NCBI GenBank assembly: GCA_022841885.1
Contig: JALHQP010000003.1
Coordinates: forward strand, 1 to 64,000
Origin: Aquincola sp.
Lineage (GTDB): Bacteria; Pseudomonadota; Gammaproteobacteria; Burkholderiales; Burkholderiaceae_C
DNA length: 64,000 bases
Reading direction: 5' to 3'
Position 1 is the first letter of the stretch, and the number at the start of each line of letters is the position of its first letter. Shown one piece after another: positions 1 through 8,632 of the stretch. The position numbers and the translations under genes were made by a program. The notes below the pieces were generated by a model. That model was not told where the DNA came from. It saw only the letters and a program-made list of their open reading frames with translations, and did not search any database.

Positions 1-49
1 GGCGTGCCGCCGATCAGGCCGGCGGCGCTGGGCTGCAGCGGCGGTGCGC

Positions 50-1006
50 TCACGCCGCGCGCGACAGCAGCGGGCGCAGGTTGTCGAGCATCGCGTCGAC
101 CATCGCGCCGAGGTCGTAGCGCGGCTGCCAGCCCCAGTGCTCGCGCGCGGGCCGGTCGTCGATCGAGCGCGGCCAGCTCGCGGCGATGGCCTGGCGGAAG
201 TCGGGCACGCAGTCCATCGTGAACTTCGGGATGCGCTGGCGGATCGCGGCCGCAATCTCGAGCGGCGTGAAGCTGATGCCCGCCAGGTTGTACGAGTGGC
301 GGTCGCGCACGCGCTCGGCGGGTGCATCCATCAGCTCGAGCGTCGCGCGGATCGCGTCGTCCATGTACATCATCGGCAGCGCCTGATCCTCCTGCAGGAA
401 GCAGGTGTAGCGGCCGTCCTTCAGCGCGGCGTGGAAGATCTCCACCGCATAGTCGGTGGTGCCGCCGCCGGGTGGCGTCTTCCAGCTGATCAGGCCGGGG
501 TAGCGCAGGCTGCGCACATCCACGCCATGGTGCTGGTGGTACCAGGCGCACCAGCCCTCGCCCGCGAGCTTGCTGATGCCGTAGACCGTGCTCGGGTCCA
601 TCACGGTCTTCTGCGGCGTGTGTTCCTGCGGCGTGCCGGGGCCGAATGCCGCGATCGAGCTGGGCCAGAAGATGCGCTCCAGCTTGTGCGAGCGCGCCAC
701 CTCGAGCACGTTGAGCAGGCCCTTCATGTTCAGGTCCCAGGCCCACATCGGGTGCTTCTCGCCGCGCGCCGACAGCGCCGCGGCCAGGTGGTAGACCTGC
801 GTGATGCCGTGGCGCTCGACGATCGAAGTCAGCGCCCCGATCTCTGTGCAATCGAGCGCCTCGTGCGCCAGGCCGGGCACCTTGCCCTGCGGCGCCAGGT
901 CGCTCGTGACGACGGCGCCTTCGCCATGACGCTCGGCCAGCGCCACGGCCAGTTCGGTGCCGATCTGCCCGTTGGCGCCGATGATCAGGATCTTCGGTAC
1001 GGTCAT
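50..1006 (-). CDS. Epimerase-type L-threonine 3-dehydrogenase (NAD-dependent)
   Basis: A 318-residue extended short-chain dehydrogenase. The N-terminus carries the NAD-binding motif GANGQIG (about residues 10-16), and the catalytic Tyr-x3-Lys appears in [10 protein letters not shown] near residue 142. It should oxidise L-threonine to 2-amino-3-ketobutyrate in the cytoplasm. The family is the short-chain threonine dehydrogenase known from Cupriavidus and Flavobacterium, not the zinc alcohol-dehydrogenase-type Tdh of E. coli. The assignment rests mainly on its partner: the ATG overlaps the TGA of kbl by 4 bp, so the two steps of threonine breakdown to glycine and acetyl-CoA are translationally coupled. 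A UDP-sugar epimerase is the alternative reading but fits the context less well. Confidence 0.87.
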   Translation of the reverse strand: MTVPKILIIGANGQIGTELAVALAERHGEGAVVTSDLAPQGKVPGLAHEALDCTEIGALTSIVERHGITQVYHLAAALSARGEKHPMWAWDLNMKGLLNVLEVARSHKLERIFWPSSIAAFGPGTPQEHTPQKTVMDPSTVYGISKLAGEGWCAWYHQHHGVDVRSLRYPGLISWKTPPGGGTTDYAVEIFHAALKDGRYTCFLQEDQALPMMYMDDAIRATLELMDAPAERVRDRHSYNLAGISFTPLEIAAAIRQRIPKFTMDCVPDFRQAIAASWPRSIDDRPAREHWGWQPRYDLGAMVDAMLDNLRPLLSRAA

Positions 1007-2199
1007 TTGACGAGCCCGAGTTCCTTGCCGGCCTGCGCAAACGCCTTCACCGCCGCCTCCAGGTGATGGCGGTCGTGCACCGCGCTCATCTGCACGCGGA
1101 TGCGCGCCTGGCCCTTGGGCACCACCGGGAAGAAGAAGCCGACCACGTAGACGCCGAGTTCGAGCAGTCGCGCGGCCAGTTGTTGCGCCTTGACCGCGTC
1201 GTAGACCATGATCGGCACGATCGGATGCTCACCGGGTTTGACCTCGAAGCCGGCCTCGACGATCGCACGCCGGAAGTAGGCAGTGTTGTCCGCCAGCTTG
1301 TCGCGCAGCGCGGTGCTGCCTTCGAGCAGGTCGAGCACCGCGATCGAGGCGCCGGCGATGGCCGGCATCAGCGTGTTGGAGAAGAGGTAGGGCCGCGAGC
1401 GCTGCCGCAGCAGTTCAACGACTTCTCGTCGCGCCGCGGTGAAACCACCGGACGCGCCGCCCAGGGCCTTGCCGAAGGTGCCGGTGATCACATCGATTTT
1501 GCCGAACACGCCGCGATGCTCGTGCGTGCCGCGCCCGGTGCGGCCCATGAAGCCGCTGGCATGGCACTCGTCGATGGCGAGCAGCGCGTCGTGCCGGTCG
1601 CACAGCGCACGCATGGTGTCGAGCTGGGCAATCGTGCCGTCCATCGAGAACACGCCGTCGGAAAAGACCATGACGAAGCGCGCACCCTTCTCCCGCGCTT
1701 CCTTCAGGCAGCGCTCCAGGTCGGCCATGTCGTTGTGCTTGTAGCGCCAGCGCGAAGCCTTGCTGAGGCGGATGCCATCGATGATCGAGGCGTGGTTCAG
1801 CTCGTCGCTGACGATCGCGTCCTGCTCGCCGAGCAGCGGCTCGAACAGGCCGCCGTTGGCGTCGAAGGCCGCCGCGTAGAGGATCGCGTCCTCGCAGCCG
1901 ACGAACCGCGCGATGCGATGCTCGAGCGTCTTGTGCAGGTCCTGCGTGCCGCAGATGAAGCGCACGCTGCTCATGCCGTAGCCGTGGGTGCGCAACGCCT
2001 CGTGCGCGGCCTCGATCACCTTCGGGTGCGAACTCAGTCCCAGGTAGTTGTTGGCGCACAGGTTGATGACCTCGCGACCGTCGGCGGTGCGCACCGTGGC
2101 GCCCTGCGGCGTGGTAATCACGCGCTCGGACTTGAACAGGCCGGCGCTCTTCAGGCCGTCGAGTTCGGATTGCAGGTGGGCGAGAAAGGTGGTGTTCAT
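1003..2199 (-). CDS. kbl: Glycine C-acetyltransferase (2-amino-3-ketobutyrate CoA ligase)
   Basis: A 398-residue PLP enzyme of the alpha-oxoamine synthase family, the same length as E. coli Kbl. It cleaves 2-amino-3-ketobutyrate with CoA to glycine and acetyl-CoA. Visible motifs are [12 protein letters not shown] near residue 50, the PLP-contacting [10 protein letters not shown], and the Schiff-base lysine in [14 protein letters not shown]. The open frame continues far upstream, but the ATG at 2199 ([20 protein letters not shown]) gives the canonical N-terminus. The gene reads into the threonine dehydrogenase gene with an ATGA overlap and diverges from the XRE/cupin regulator. Confidence 0.96.
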   Translation of the reverse strand: MNTTFLAHLQSELDGLKSAGLFKSERVITTPQGATVRTADGREVINLCANNYLGLSSHPKVIEAAHEALRTHGYGMSSVRFICGTQDLHKTLEHRIARFVGCEDAILYAAAFDANGGLFEPLLGEQDAIVSDELNHASIIDGIRLSKASRWRYKHNDMADLERCLKEAREKGARFVMVFSDGVFSMDGTIAQLDTMRALCDRHDALLAIDECHASGFMGRTGRGTHEHRGVFGKIDVITGTFGKALGGASGGFTAARREVVELLRQRSRPYLFSNTLMPAIAGASIAVLDLLEGSTALRDKLADNTAYFRRAIVEAGFEVKPGEHPIVPIMVYDAVKAQQLAARLLELGVYVVGFFFPVVPKGQARIRVQMSAVHDRHHLEAAVKAFAQAGKELGLVK

Positions 2200-2239
2200 G
2201 GCCGGGCTCCGGGGCTGTACACTGAGGCGGAATCTGTGC

Positions 2240-2259
2240 AGTATATCGAACGAACGTTC
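2240..2259. promoter_or_regulatory. Divergent kbl / XRE-cupin control region with GAACGTTC palindrome
   Basis: On the minus strand a good -10 element, TATACT (2245 to 2240), lies about 40 bp before kbl. The perfect 8-bp palindrome GAACGTTC (2252-2259) falls between this -10 and the position of its -35. A TATATC (2242-2247) could serve as the -10 for the regulator on the plus strand. I infer that the XRE/cupin protein binds here and controls both directions. Confidence 0.4.
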
Positions 2260-2265
2260 ACTATC

Positions 2266-2847
2266 GTGCCACGCACCGCCCGCCCCCCGCAAGAGCCGCC
2301 GCGCGTCGGCGCCGCGCTGGCCGCCCTGCGCCAGCAGCGCGGGCTGTCGCTGGACGAACTGTCGCGCCTGGCCGGCGTGAGCAAGTCGATGTTGTCGCAG
2401 ATCGAGCGCAACCAGGCCAACCCCACGGTGGCCGTGGTCTGGCGCCTGTCCACCGCGCTGGGCATCGGCCTGGGCGACCTGCTCGGCGACGCGCGCCCGG
2501 CCGAGCCGCTGCTCACCACTGTGCCGGCGCACGCCACGCCGCTGCTGGCCAGCCCGGACGGCAAGTGCGAGCTGCGCATCCTGGGGCCGATCGAGCTGGC
2601 GGGCCGCTTCGAGTGGTACCAGCTGACGGTGCAGGCCGGCGGCAGCCTGGACTCGCAGGCCCACGAGCCCGGCTCGCGCGAACACCTGACGGTGCACAGC
2701 GGCACGCTCGAGGTGCACGCCGGCCCCGAAAGCACGCGCCTGCGCCATGGCGAGACCGCGCGCTATGCGGTCGACGTACCGCACCGCATCCACAACCCAG
2801 GGAAAACCACCGCCCAGGCGCTGCTCGTCGTGCTTCATTCGGTGTGA
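2266..2847 (+). CDS. XRE-family regulator with C-terminal cupin domain
   Basis: About 193 residues. The first 75 contain an XRE-type helix-turn-helix ([21 protein letters not shown], shortened here to [19 protein letters not shown]), and the last 70 form a cupin_2 barrel ([12 protein letters not shown], then HRIHNPG). Such fusions are small-molecule-responsive regulators. The gene is divergent from kbl, so regulation of threonine or glycine catabolism is the likely job, though this is inferred from position. No ATG is available; GTG at 2266 is chosen, with GTG at 2236 as a longer alternative. Confidence 0.85.
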   Translation: MPRTARPPQEPPRVGAALAALRQQRGLSLDELSRLAGVSKSMLSQIERNQANPTVAVVWRLSTALGIGLGDLLGDARPAEPLLTTVPAHATPLLASPDGKCELRILGPIELAGRFEWYQLTVQAGGSLDSQAHEPGSREHLTVHSGTLEVHAGPESTRLRHGETARYAVDVPHRIHNPGKTTAQALLVVLHSV

Positions 2848-2860
2848 CGCCATCCACGCC

Positions 2861-2897
2861 GGCCTGTCATTCCCTCTTCGGAGTGAATGACAGCGCC
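2861..2897 (+). terminator. Stem-loop after the XRE/cupin gene, overlapping the next start codon
   Basis: CTGTCATTC (2864-2872) and GAATGACAG (2885-2893) form a perfect 9-bp stem around a 12-nt loop. GGC/GCC extend it past a one-base bulge. It starts 14 bp after the regulator stop codon. There is no T-tract, so it is only terminator-like. The first ATG of the diguanylate cyclase frame (2887) lies inside the right arm. Confidence 0.4.
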
Positions 2898-4227
2898 GCG
2901 ACTCGATGCCACGATGCCGGCATCGCCTGCTGCAGTACCGATGAAGCTTGACGACACCCCCGCCCGTGCCCTCTCGGCCGACCCAGCCGAGCGCCTGGTC
3001 GACGCGATCGACCTGCCGATCGGACGCTGGGTCATGTCCGGCGACGAGGCCCGGCTGCTGTTCTGCAACCTGCCCTACACGCGCTGGGCCTGCCGGTCGA
3101 GTTCGGAGCTGGTCGGGCGCACGCTGACCGAGCTTTACGGACCGAGCGCCTGGGCCGCGGCGAAGGATGCCTTTGCCGTGGCCTTCACCGGCAAGGCGGT
3201 GTACTACGAACGCCGCATCACGCACCAGGGTGCCGCCGCGCGCTGGGTGCGGGTGCAGGTGTTCCCGGACCGCAATGCCGACGGCGAGGTCGAGGCCGTC
3301 TACACGATCGGCTGGGACATCCACCAGGACGTGATGGAGCGCGAACAGCTGCTGGCCGCACGCTTGCGTCTGGACCGTTTCACCGAGCACATCCCCTACC
3401 CGCTGACCTACGTCGACCGCGAGTACAAGCTGCGCTTCGTCAACCTGGCCTACCAGGAGGCGGTGGGCATGACGGCGGCCGAGCTGCTGGGCCACCCGAT
3501 CGGCGAAGTGCGCGGCGCGGCGCGCTGGGCGCAGCACCAGCCCTACTTCGACCGCGCACTGGCCGGCGAGGCGGTGCAGTACACGCGACTGGTGTCCAAC
3601 CTGCCGCAGGGCGCGCGCTGGATGCGCACGAGCTACGTGCCCGACCTCGACGACCAGGGCCAGGTGCAGGGCGTGTACACGGTGACGATCGACGTGCACG
3701 AACTCACCGAGGCGCAGCAGCGCCTGGCACTGCGCGCCGAGCGCGACGCGCTGACCGAGGCGCTGTCGCGGCGCACGATGATGGAGCGGCTGGACGCTGC
3801 GGCCGCGATCAGCGCGTCGCATCCGGTGGCGCTGTTCTTCATCGACCTCGACGGCTTCAAGGCGCTGAACGACGCGCACGGCCATGCCGCCGGCGATGCG
3901 CTGCTGGTGGCCCTGGCGCAGGCGCTGCAGCAGGCAGTGCGCGCCGACGACGCGGTGGGCCGCTTCGGTGGCGACGAGTTCCTGGTGCTGGCCGGCGTGC
4001 GCGACGTTGATGGCGCCGCGGTGCTGGCCGAGCACCTGCTCGAGGCAGTGCGCGCCTGCGCAGCGTTATGCCCGGGCGCGGTCGCGGTCTCGGCCAGCAT
4101 CGGCTACGCGCTGGCGCCGCACGACGCGACACAACCGCTGCGCCTGCTGCAGCTGGCCGACAGCGCGATGTACGCCGCCAAGCACGCGGGCAAGAACCGC
4201 GTCACGCACTGCGCCGCATCGGCGTAG
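2887..4227 (+). CDS. PAS-PAS-GGDEF diguanylate cyclase
   Basis: Up to 446 residues. Two PAS domains (about 40-155 and 160-280) are each followed by a PAC-like strand ([22 protein letters not shown]). A GGDEF domain follows, with an intact GGDEF signature at 361-365. An RxxD inhibitory site (R352, D355) sits exactly five residues upstream, so product feedback is expected. It should make cyclic di-GMP from two GTP. No EAL domain or membrane segment is present, so it is a cytoplasmic sensor-cyclase. The start is uncertain: ATG 2887 is buried in a hairpin, and ATG 2941 ([10 protein letters not shown]) is a good alternative giving 428 residues. Confidence 0.93.
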   Translation: MTAPRLDATMPASPAAVPMKLDDTPARALSADPAERLVDAIDLPIGRWVMSGDEARLLFCNLPYTRWACRSSSELVGRTLTELYGPSAWAAAKDAFAVAFTGKAVYYERRITHQGAAARWVRVQVFPDRNADGEVEAVYTIGWDIHQDVMEREQLLAARLRLDRFTEHIPYPLTYVDREYKLRFVNLAYQEAVGMTAAELLGHPIGEVRGAARWAQHQPYFDRALAGEAVQYTRLVSNLPQGARWMRTSYVPDLDDQGQVQGVYTVTIDVHELTEAQQRLALRAERDALTEALSRRTMMERLDAAAAISASHPVALFFIDLDGFKALNDAHGHAAGDALLVALAQALQQAVRADDAVGRFGGDEFLVLAGVRDVDGAAVLAEHLLEAVRACAALCPGAVAVSASIGYALAPHDATQPLRLLQLADSAMYAAKHAGKNRVTHCAASA

Positions 4228-4236
4228 CGTGCCAGC

Positions 4237-5463
4237 TCAGATCAGGTCGGCGACCGTCAGGCGATCGATGGCGAAGCGCTCTCGCAGCGCACGCGCGGCG
4301 GGCGTCGGACTGAGCAACAGCGTGTCGATCAGCGGCCGCGCCGAGGTGGCGGCCGGATCGGCCAACAGCACCAGGCGTTGGCCGCCCTCCTCGTCCAGGC
4401 GTGCCAGCCAGTCCATGCCCACCAGGGCTTCGACCACCGGCTCGACCTGCAGCGGGTCGGTCGCCACGGCCGCAGCGATCTCGTGCATCGCGAGCCCCCG
4501 GGACGGGCCTGCGCGCGCACGTGACAGCGCACCGAGCACGGCCAGCGCCAGCGTGAAGCGGTGCCCCGGTGCGTCGGGCAGGCGCACGATGCGCATCGAC
4601 AGGCTGGGCGCGTAGGCCGCGATCACCGCGCCCCAGAGCACGATCAGCCAGGCGACGTAGATCCAGAGCAGGAAGATCGGCACCGCGGCGAAGGCGCCGT
4701 AGACCGCCGAGTAGTGGGGCATCGTGCCGACGTACCAGGCGAGCACGCGCTTGGCCACCTCCAGCCCTGCGGCGACGAACACGCCGCCGGCGATGGCGTG
4801 GCGCCAGCGCACATGCGTGTTGGGCACGTAGTGGAACAGGCCCGCCATGCCGGCCGCCATCAGCACGAACTCGAGCGTGTTCAGCAGCAGGCTGACACCG
4901 CCGGGCAGTGCCGACACCACGCCCTTGCTCGCGGTCAGCGCCCACGAGGTCAGCGACAGGCTCACGGCCAGCACCAGCGGCCCGAGCGTCAGCGCGGCCC
5001 AGTAGATCAACACACGCTGCGCGAGCGGGCGCGGCCGGCGCACGCGCCAGATCGCGCTGAGCGCGCGGTCGATCGTCAGCATCAGCGCCAGCGCGATCAG
5101 CACCAGCAGTGCCAGGCCCGCGGTGCCCAGGCGCGCGGCCTTGCCCGCGAACTGCGTCAGCGCGCCCATCACTGGCTTGGCGATGCCGTCGGGCACCAGG
5201 CTCTGCAGAAAGTACTTCTCGAGTGCGACCTGGAAGCTCGAGAACATCGGAAAGGCACTGAAGATCGCGAGCATCACCGTCACCAGCGGCACCAGCGCGA
5301 TCAGGGTCGTGAAGGTGAGGCTGCTCGCGGTGAGGCCGAGCCGGTCCTCGCGGAAACGCTCGCGCAGCGTGCGCGCGGTGTCGAGCCAGGGCCAGCGCTG
5401 CAGCGTCTCGGCCAGCTCGGCCACGCGACCGCGCCACTGGTTCAGGGTGAAGGACAAAGCCAT
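4237..5463 (-). CDS. YihY/UPF0761 inner-membrane protein
   Basis: A 408-residue protein with about six membrane segments (for example LALLVLIALALMLTI and FLLWIYVAWLIVLWGAVIAA) in the order typical of the YihY family, once mislabelled ribonuclease BN. The conserved segment HAIAGGVFVAAGLEVAKR is present. The C-terminal 110 residues form a soluble, winged-helix-like tail. Its molecular function is not established. The gene is divergent from the DUF2069 gene 16 bp away and convergent with the diguanylate cyclase. ATG 5463 (MALSFTLNQW) is preferred to the longer frame. Confidence 0.87.
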   Translation of the reverse strand: MALSFTLNQWRGRVAELAETLQRWPWLDTARTLRERFREDRLGLTASSLTFTTLIALVPLVTVMLAIFSAFPMFSSFQVALEKYFLQSLVPDGIAKPVMGALTQFAGKAARLGTAGLALLVLIALALMLTIDRALSAIWRVRRPRPLAQRVLIYWAALTLGPLVLAVSLSLTSWALTASKGVVSALPGGVSLLLNTLEFVLMAAGMAGLFHYVPNTHVRWRHAIAGGVFVAAGLEVAKRVLAWYVGTMPHYSAVYGAFAAVPIFLLWIYVAWLIVLWGAVIAAYAPSLSMRIVRLPDAPGHRFTLALAVLGALSRARAGPSRGLAMHEIAAAVATDPLQVEPVVEALVGMDWLARLDEEGGQRLVLLADPAATSARPLIDTLLLSPTPAARALRERFAIDRLTVADLI

Positions 5464-5479
5464 CGCCCTATGATGCCGC

Positions 5480-5848
5480 ATGGCCGATGCGCCCCCCGCC
5501 GCCCCCGACGCGATGCTGCTGCGCCTGCGCGCGCTGGCCGCGGGCAGCCTGCTGGCGCTGATCGCGCTCGGCCTGGCCTGGGAGCTGTGGCTCGCGCCCA
5601 CCGGCGCGCGCAGCTGGTCGCTCAAGGTGCTGCCGCTGGCACTCGGCCTGGTGGGCGTGCTCAAGTTCCGCATGTTCACCTACCGCTGGCTGGCCCTGCT
5701 GGTGTGGCTGTACGTGGCCGAGGGCGCCGTGCGGGCCTTCACCGAGCGCGGACCGGCCGTGCCACTGGCGCTGACGCAGGCGGTGCTTGGCCTGCTGCTG
5801 TTCGCCACCTGCGCGACGCACGTGCGCTGGCGGCTGCGCAAGCCATGA
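5480..5848 (+). CDS. DUF2069 membrane protein
   Basis: A 122-residue protein with about four short hydrophobic helices (SLLALIALGLAWELWL, VLPLALGLVGVL, LALLVWLYVAEGAV, AVLGLLLFATCATHV). It matches the size and pattern of DUF2069 inner-membrane proteins, whose role is unknown. Its stop codon overlaps the ATG of the following flavoenzyme (ATGA), so the two are coupled. Confidence 0.83.
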   Translation: MADAPPAAPDAMLLRLRALAAGSLLALIALGLAWELWLAPTGARSWSLKVLPLALGLVGVLKFRMFTYRWLALLVWLYVAEGAVRAFTERGPAVPLALTQAVLGLLLFATCATHVRWRLRKP

Positions 5849-7251
5849 GCACGTCCTTGCTCGACGCGCTGCGATCGGTCGTCGGTGCGGCCCATGTGCT
5901 GACCGAGGGTGATCTGTCGGCGTGGCAGAACGACTGGCGCAAGCGTTGGCACGGCAAGGCACTGGCCGTCGTGCGGCCGGGATCCACCGACGAAGTGGCC
6001 GCGATCGTGCGCGCCTGCGCCCGCCATGGCGTGTCGATCGTGCCGCAGGGCGGCAACACGGGGCTGGTCGGTGGCGGCGTGCCGGATGCCAGCGGCACGC
6101 AGGTGCTGCTCTCGCTCGGCCGCCTGAACCGCATCCGCGAACTCGATCGTGCCAACCTGACACTGGTGGCCGAAGCCGGCTGCGTGCTGCAGTCCGTGCA
6201 GGAGGCCGCCGACGCCGCCGGCCTGCTGTTCCCGCTTTCGCTGGCGGCCGAAGGCAGCTGCACCATCGGCGGCAACCTGGCCACCAATGCCGGCGGCACG
6301 CAGGTCGTGCGCTACGGCAACGCGCGCGCGCTGTGCCTCGGGCTCGAGCTGGTCACGGCCACGGGCGAGGTCTGGCATGGCTTGTCGGGGCTGCGCAAGG
6401 ACAACACCGGCTACGACCTGCGCGACCTCTTCGTCGGCAGCGAGGGCACGCTGGGCATCATCACCGCGGCGACGTTGGCGCTGCACCCCCGGCCCGCGGC
6501 GGCGATGACCGCGCTGGCCAGCGCCGGCTCGCTCGAAGCCTGTGTGGCCCTGCTCGGCCTGGCACACGAGCGGCTCGGACCGGGGCTGACCGGCTTCGAG
6601 GTGATGAACGGATTCTCGCTTGCGCTGGTGGCGCGCCACATGCCGCAGCTGCGCCAGCCGCTGGCCGCCGCGTCGTGGACCGTGCTGGTGGAGCTGTCCG
6701 ACAGCGAGGGCGAGGCGCATGCACGCGAGCGCTTCGAGGGCCTGTTCGGCGACGCGCTCGAACGCGGCCTGATCGCCGACGCGGCGGTGGCCGAGACGCT
6801 GGCGCAGTCGCACACGATGTGGCACCTGCGCGAGTCGATCCCGCTGGCGCAGGCCGAGGAGGGCCTGAACATCAAGCACGACATCGCGCTGCCGGTGTCG
6901 CGCATCGCGGCCTTCTGCGCCTCGACCGGCGCAGCGCTCGAGCGCGCGGTGCCCGGCGTGCGCATGGTCAACTTTGGCCACCTGGGCGACGGCAACCTGC
7001 ACTACAACGCGCAGGCCCCGGAAGGCGGCGATGCTGCCGCCTTCCTGCGCGAGCGCGAACCAGAGATCAACCGCATCGTCTACGACGCCGTGCTCGCACA
7101 CGCCGGTTCGATCTCGGCCGAGCACGGCATCGGCGTGCTCAAGCGCGACGAATTGCCGCACTACAAGGACCCGACCGCGCTGGCGTTGATGCGCGCGGTG
7201 AAGCGGGCGTTGGACCCGCAGGGCTTGTTGAACCCCGGTCGTGTGCTCTAA
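5845..7251 (+). CDS. FAD-binding 2-hydroxyacid dehydrogenase (GlcD / D-2-HGDH family)
   Basis: A 468-residue FAD_binding_4 plus FAD-oxidase C-terminal domain protein. The PP-loop VPQGGNTGLVGGGVPD (about residues 68-83), GGNLATNAGG, the FVGSEGTLGIITAATL segment and the C-terminal GHLGDGNLHYN and SAEHGIGVLK motifs are those of D-lactate, D-2-hydroxyglutarate and glycolate dehydrogenases. It should oxidise a D-2-hydroxyacid and pass electrons onward. The exact substrate cannot be told, and no glcE/glcF partners are adjacent. It is translationally coupled to the DUF2069 gene. Confidence 0.9.
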   Translation: MSTSLLDALRSVVGAAHVLTEGDLSAWQNDWRKRWHGKALAVVRPGSTDEVAAIVRACARHGVSIVPQGGNTGLVGGGVPDASGTQVLLSLGRLNRIRELDRANLTLVAEAGCVLQSVQEAADAAGLLFPLSLAAEGSCTIGGNLATNAGGTQVVRYGNARALCLGLELVTATGEVWHGLSGLRKDNTGYDLRDLFVGSEGTLGIITAATLALHPRPAAAMTALASAGSLEACVALLGLAHERLGPGLTGFEVMNGFSLALVARHMPQLRQPLAAASWTVLVELSDSEGEAHARERFEGLFGDALERGLIADAAVAETLAQSHTMWHLRESIPLAQAEEGLNIKHDIALPVSRIAAFCASTGAALERAVPGVRMVNFGHLGDGNLHYNAQAPEGGDAAAFLREREPEINRIVYDAVLAHAGSISAEHGIGVLKRDELPHYKDPTALALMRAVKRALDPQGLLNPGRVL

Positions 7252-7269
7252 GGGGGCACGCGCGGCACG

Positions 7270-7716
7270 CTACTGCAGCGTGTCCTTCAACCCCGCCGGG
7301 ATCGGCAGCGGCATCACCTCGATGCCCTCGTCGCGCAGCGCCTCGCGTTCGTCGGCGCTGGCCTGGCCGCGGATGCCGCGCTGCGGCGTCTCGCCGTAGT
7401 GGATGCGGCGCGCCTCGTCGGCGAACTTCTCGCCCACGTCCTCGGTATTCTGGAGCACTTGCCGCACCATCTGCATCCAGCGTGTCTGCAGTTCGGTCGC
7501 CGCATCGGGCGGGGTCGCAGGCGCCTGGCCCGGCGCCGGCTCGCGTGCACCAGACAGGTTCAGGCGCGGCGCGCTCGGCATGCGCACGATCACCTTGTCG
7601 GCGCACAGCGGGCACTCGATCAGGCTGCGGCCATTCTGCTCGAGGAAGTCATCGTCGCTCGCGAACCAGCCTTCGAAACGGTGGCCGCTCTGGCAGCGCA
7701 GGTCGATGACTTTCAT
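7270..7716 (-). CDS. DUF1178 family protein
   Basis: A 148-residue protein opening MKVIDLRCQSGHRFEGWF with paired cysteines (C8, then CPLC near residue 36), which suggests a small zinc-ribbon-like N-terminus. A Pro/Ala-rich linker and a helical C-terminus (FADEARRIHYGE) follow. This is the DUF1178 pattern; its function is unknown. It lies 12 bp downstream of the NUDIX gene as the last gene of the complex I transcript, an arrangement commonly seen in Burkholderiales. Confidence 0.87.
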   Translation of the reverse strand: MKVIDLRCQSGHRFEGWFASDDDFLEQNGRSLIECPLCADKVIVRMPSAPRLNLSGAREPAPGQAPATPPDAATELQTRWMQMVRQVLQNTEDVGEKFADEARRIHYGETPQRGIRGQASADEREALRDEGIEVMPLPIPAGLKDTLQ

Positions 7717-7728
7717 GGCAACGACATC

Positions 7729-8334
7729 TTAGGCCGGCGGGCTTGGAGGTGCCGGCCGCCAGACCATGGGCCACGCGCCCGAGCGCGACTTTTGCAGCCA
7801 AAGCAGGCCGATCAGGGTCTTAGCGTCGGTGACCTCGCCGCGGGCGCAGAAGGCGTCGATCTCGGCCTCGCTGTGCACCACGGTTTCCAGAAACTCCTCG
7901 GCATCCAGGCGCGCCGCACCGCGCTCAAGCCCGCGCGCGAACCAGATCTCGATGATTTCGTCCGAGTAGGCAATCGCGTTGTGCAAGGCACCGGCGCGCG
8001 CCCATTCGCGCGCGCGATAGCCGGTCTCCTCGGCCAGCTCACGCACGGCGGTGGTGAACGGCGCTTCGCCCGGGTCGATCTTGCCGGCGGGAAACTCGAG
8101 CATCACGCGCTGCATCGGATAGCGGTACTGGCGCTCCATGACCAGCCGGCCGTCGTCGAGGATCGGCACCACCATCACCGCACCCGGGTGCACGATGTAC
8201 TCGCGCGTGGCCTGCGCACCGCCGGGCAGTGCCACGGTGGCCCGCCGCACGTCGAGAAAGTGCCCCTGCCAGACCCGCTCCTGCGAGAGCGTGGTCTCGC
8301 GCAGATGCGCGTCGCCCTTCGCGCCGTCAGCCAC
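7729..8334 (-). CDS. NUDIX hydrolase, ADP-ribose pyrophosphatase type
   Basis: A 201-residue protein with a complete Nudix box, GKIDPGEAPFTTAVRELAEE followed by TGY (about residues 96-118), in the ADP-ribose pyrophosphatase setting (REYIVHPGAVMVVPILDDGR upstream). It probably hydrolyses ADP-ribose or a related nucleotide sugar. The start is GTG, overlapping the DUF2818 gene by 8 bp. Its position behind complex I suggests a housekeeping role in NAD-derived metabolite clearance; that part is inference. Confidence 0.9.
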   Translation of the reverse strand: MADGAKGDAHLRETTLSQERVWQGHFLDVRRATVALPGGAQATREYIVHPGAVMVVPILDDGRLVMERQYRYPMQRVMLEFPAGKIDPGEAPFTTAVRELAEETGYRAREWARAGALHNAIAYSDEIIEIWFARGLERGAARLDAEEFLETVVHSEAEIDAFCARGEVTDAKTLIGLLWLQKSRSGAWPMVWRPAPPSPPA

Positions 8335-8632
8335 GCTGCCGCCTCAGGTAGCGCCAGACGAAACCGGGAAAGGCGAACGTGACGAACATCGCCAGCGCCG
8401 CGGCGTAGAACTCCCAGCCCTGCTCGTGGCGCTGGCCGATGCGGGCCTCGAGCACGAAGCCCAGGCCGAGCGAGGCAGCGAACAGCAGCGCCAGTTCCAG
8501 CAGCCGCCAGCCGAAGCCCTTGTGCGGCGCGCGCCTCGGGCCGACGACGAACAGCCGCTCGTTGACGAAGGGCAGGTTGGCGGCGACCAGCGCGACGATC
8601 AGAACCAGCCAGACTTCGATCGCGAAATTCAC
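8327..8632 (-). CDS. DUF2818 membrane protein
   Basis: A 101-residue protein with three hydrophobic helices (VWLVLIVALVAANLPFV, LLELALLFAASLGLGFV, YAAALAMFVTFAFPGFVW), fitting DUF2818. The GTG start overlaps the nuoN stop as GTGA. It is regularly found behind nuoN in betaproteobacteria, so a role in complex I assembly or stability is possible but not established. Confidence 0.85.
   Translation of the reverse strand: MNFAIEVWLVLIVALVAANLPFVNERLFVVGPRRAPHKGFGWRLLELALLFAASLGLGFVLEARIGQRHEQGWEFYAAALAMFVTFAFPGFVWRYLRRQRG

Noticed and set aside
1-49. Possible 5' end of another minus-strand gene before the threonine dehydrogenase stop
   Set aside because: Too short to support a start, a motif or a frame.
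1003-4035. A 1010-codon minus-strand frame covering kbl and the whole region upstream
   Set aside because: Only the last 398 codons are kbl. The upstream part is antisense to the XRE/cupin and diguanylate cyclase genes and has the biased composition of a high-GC shadow frame.
4561-7251. Long plus-strand frame beginning opposite the YihY gene
   Set aside because: Only the part from 5845 matches a protein family; the first 428 codons are shadow.
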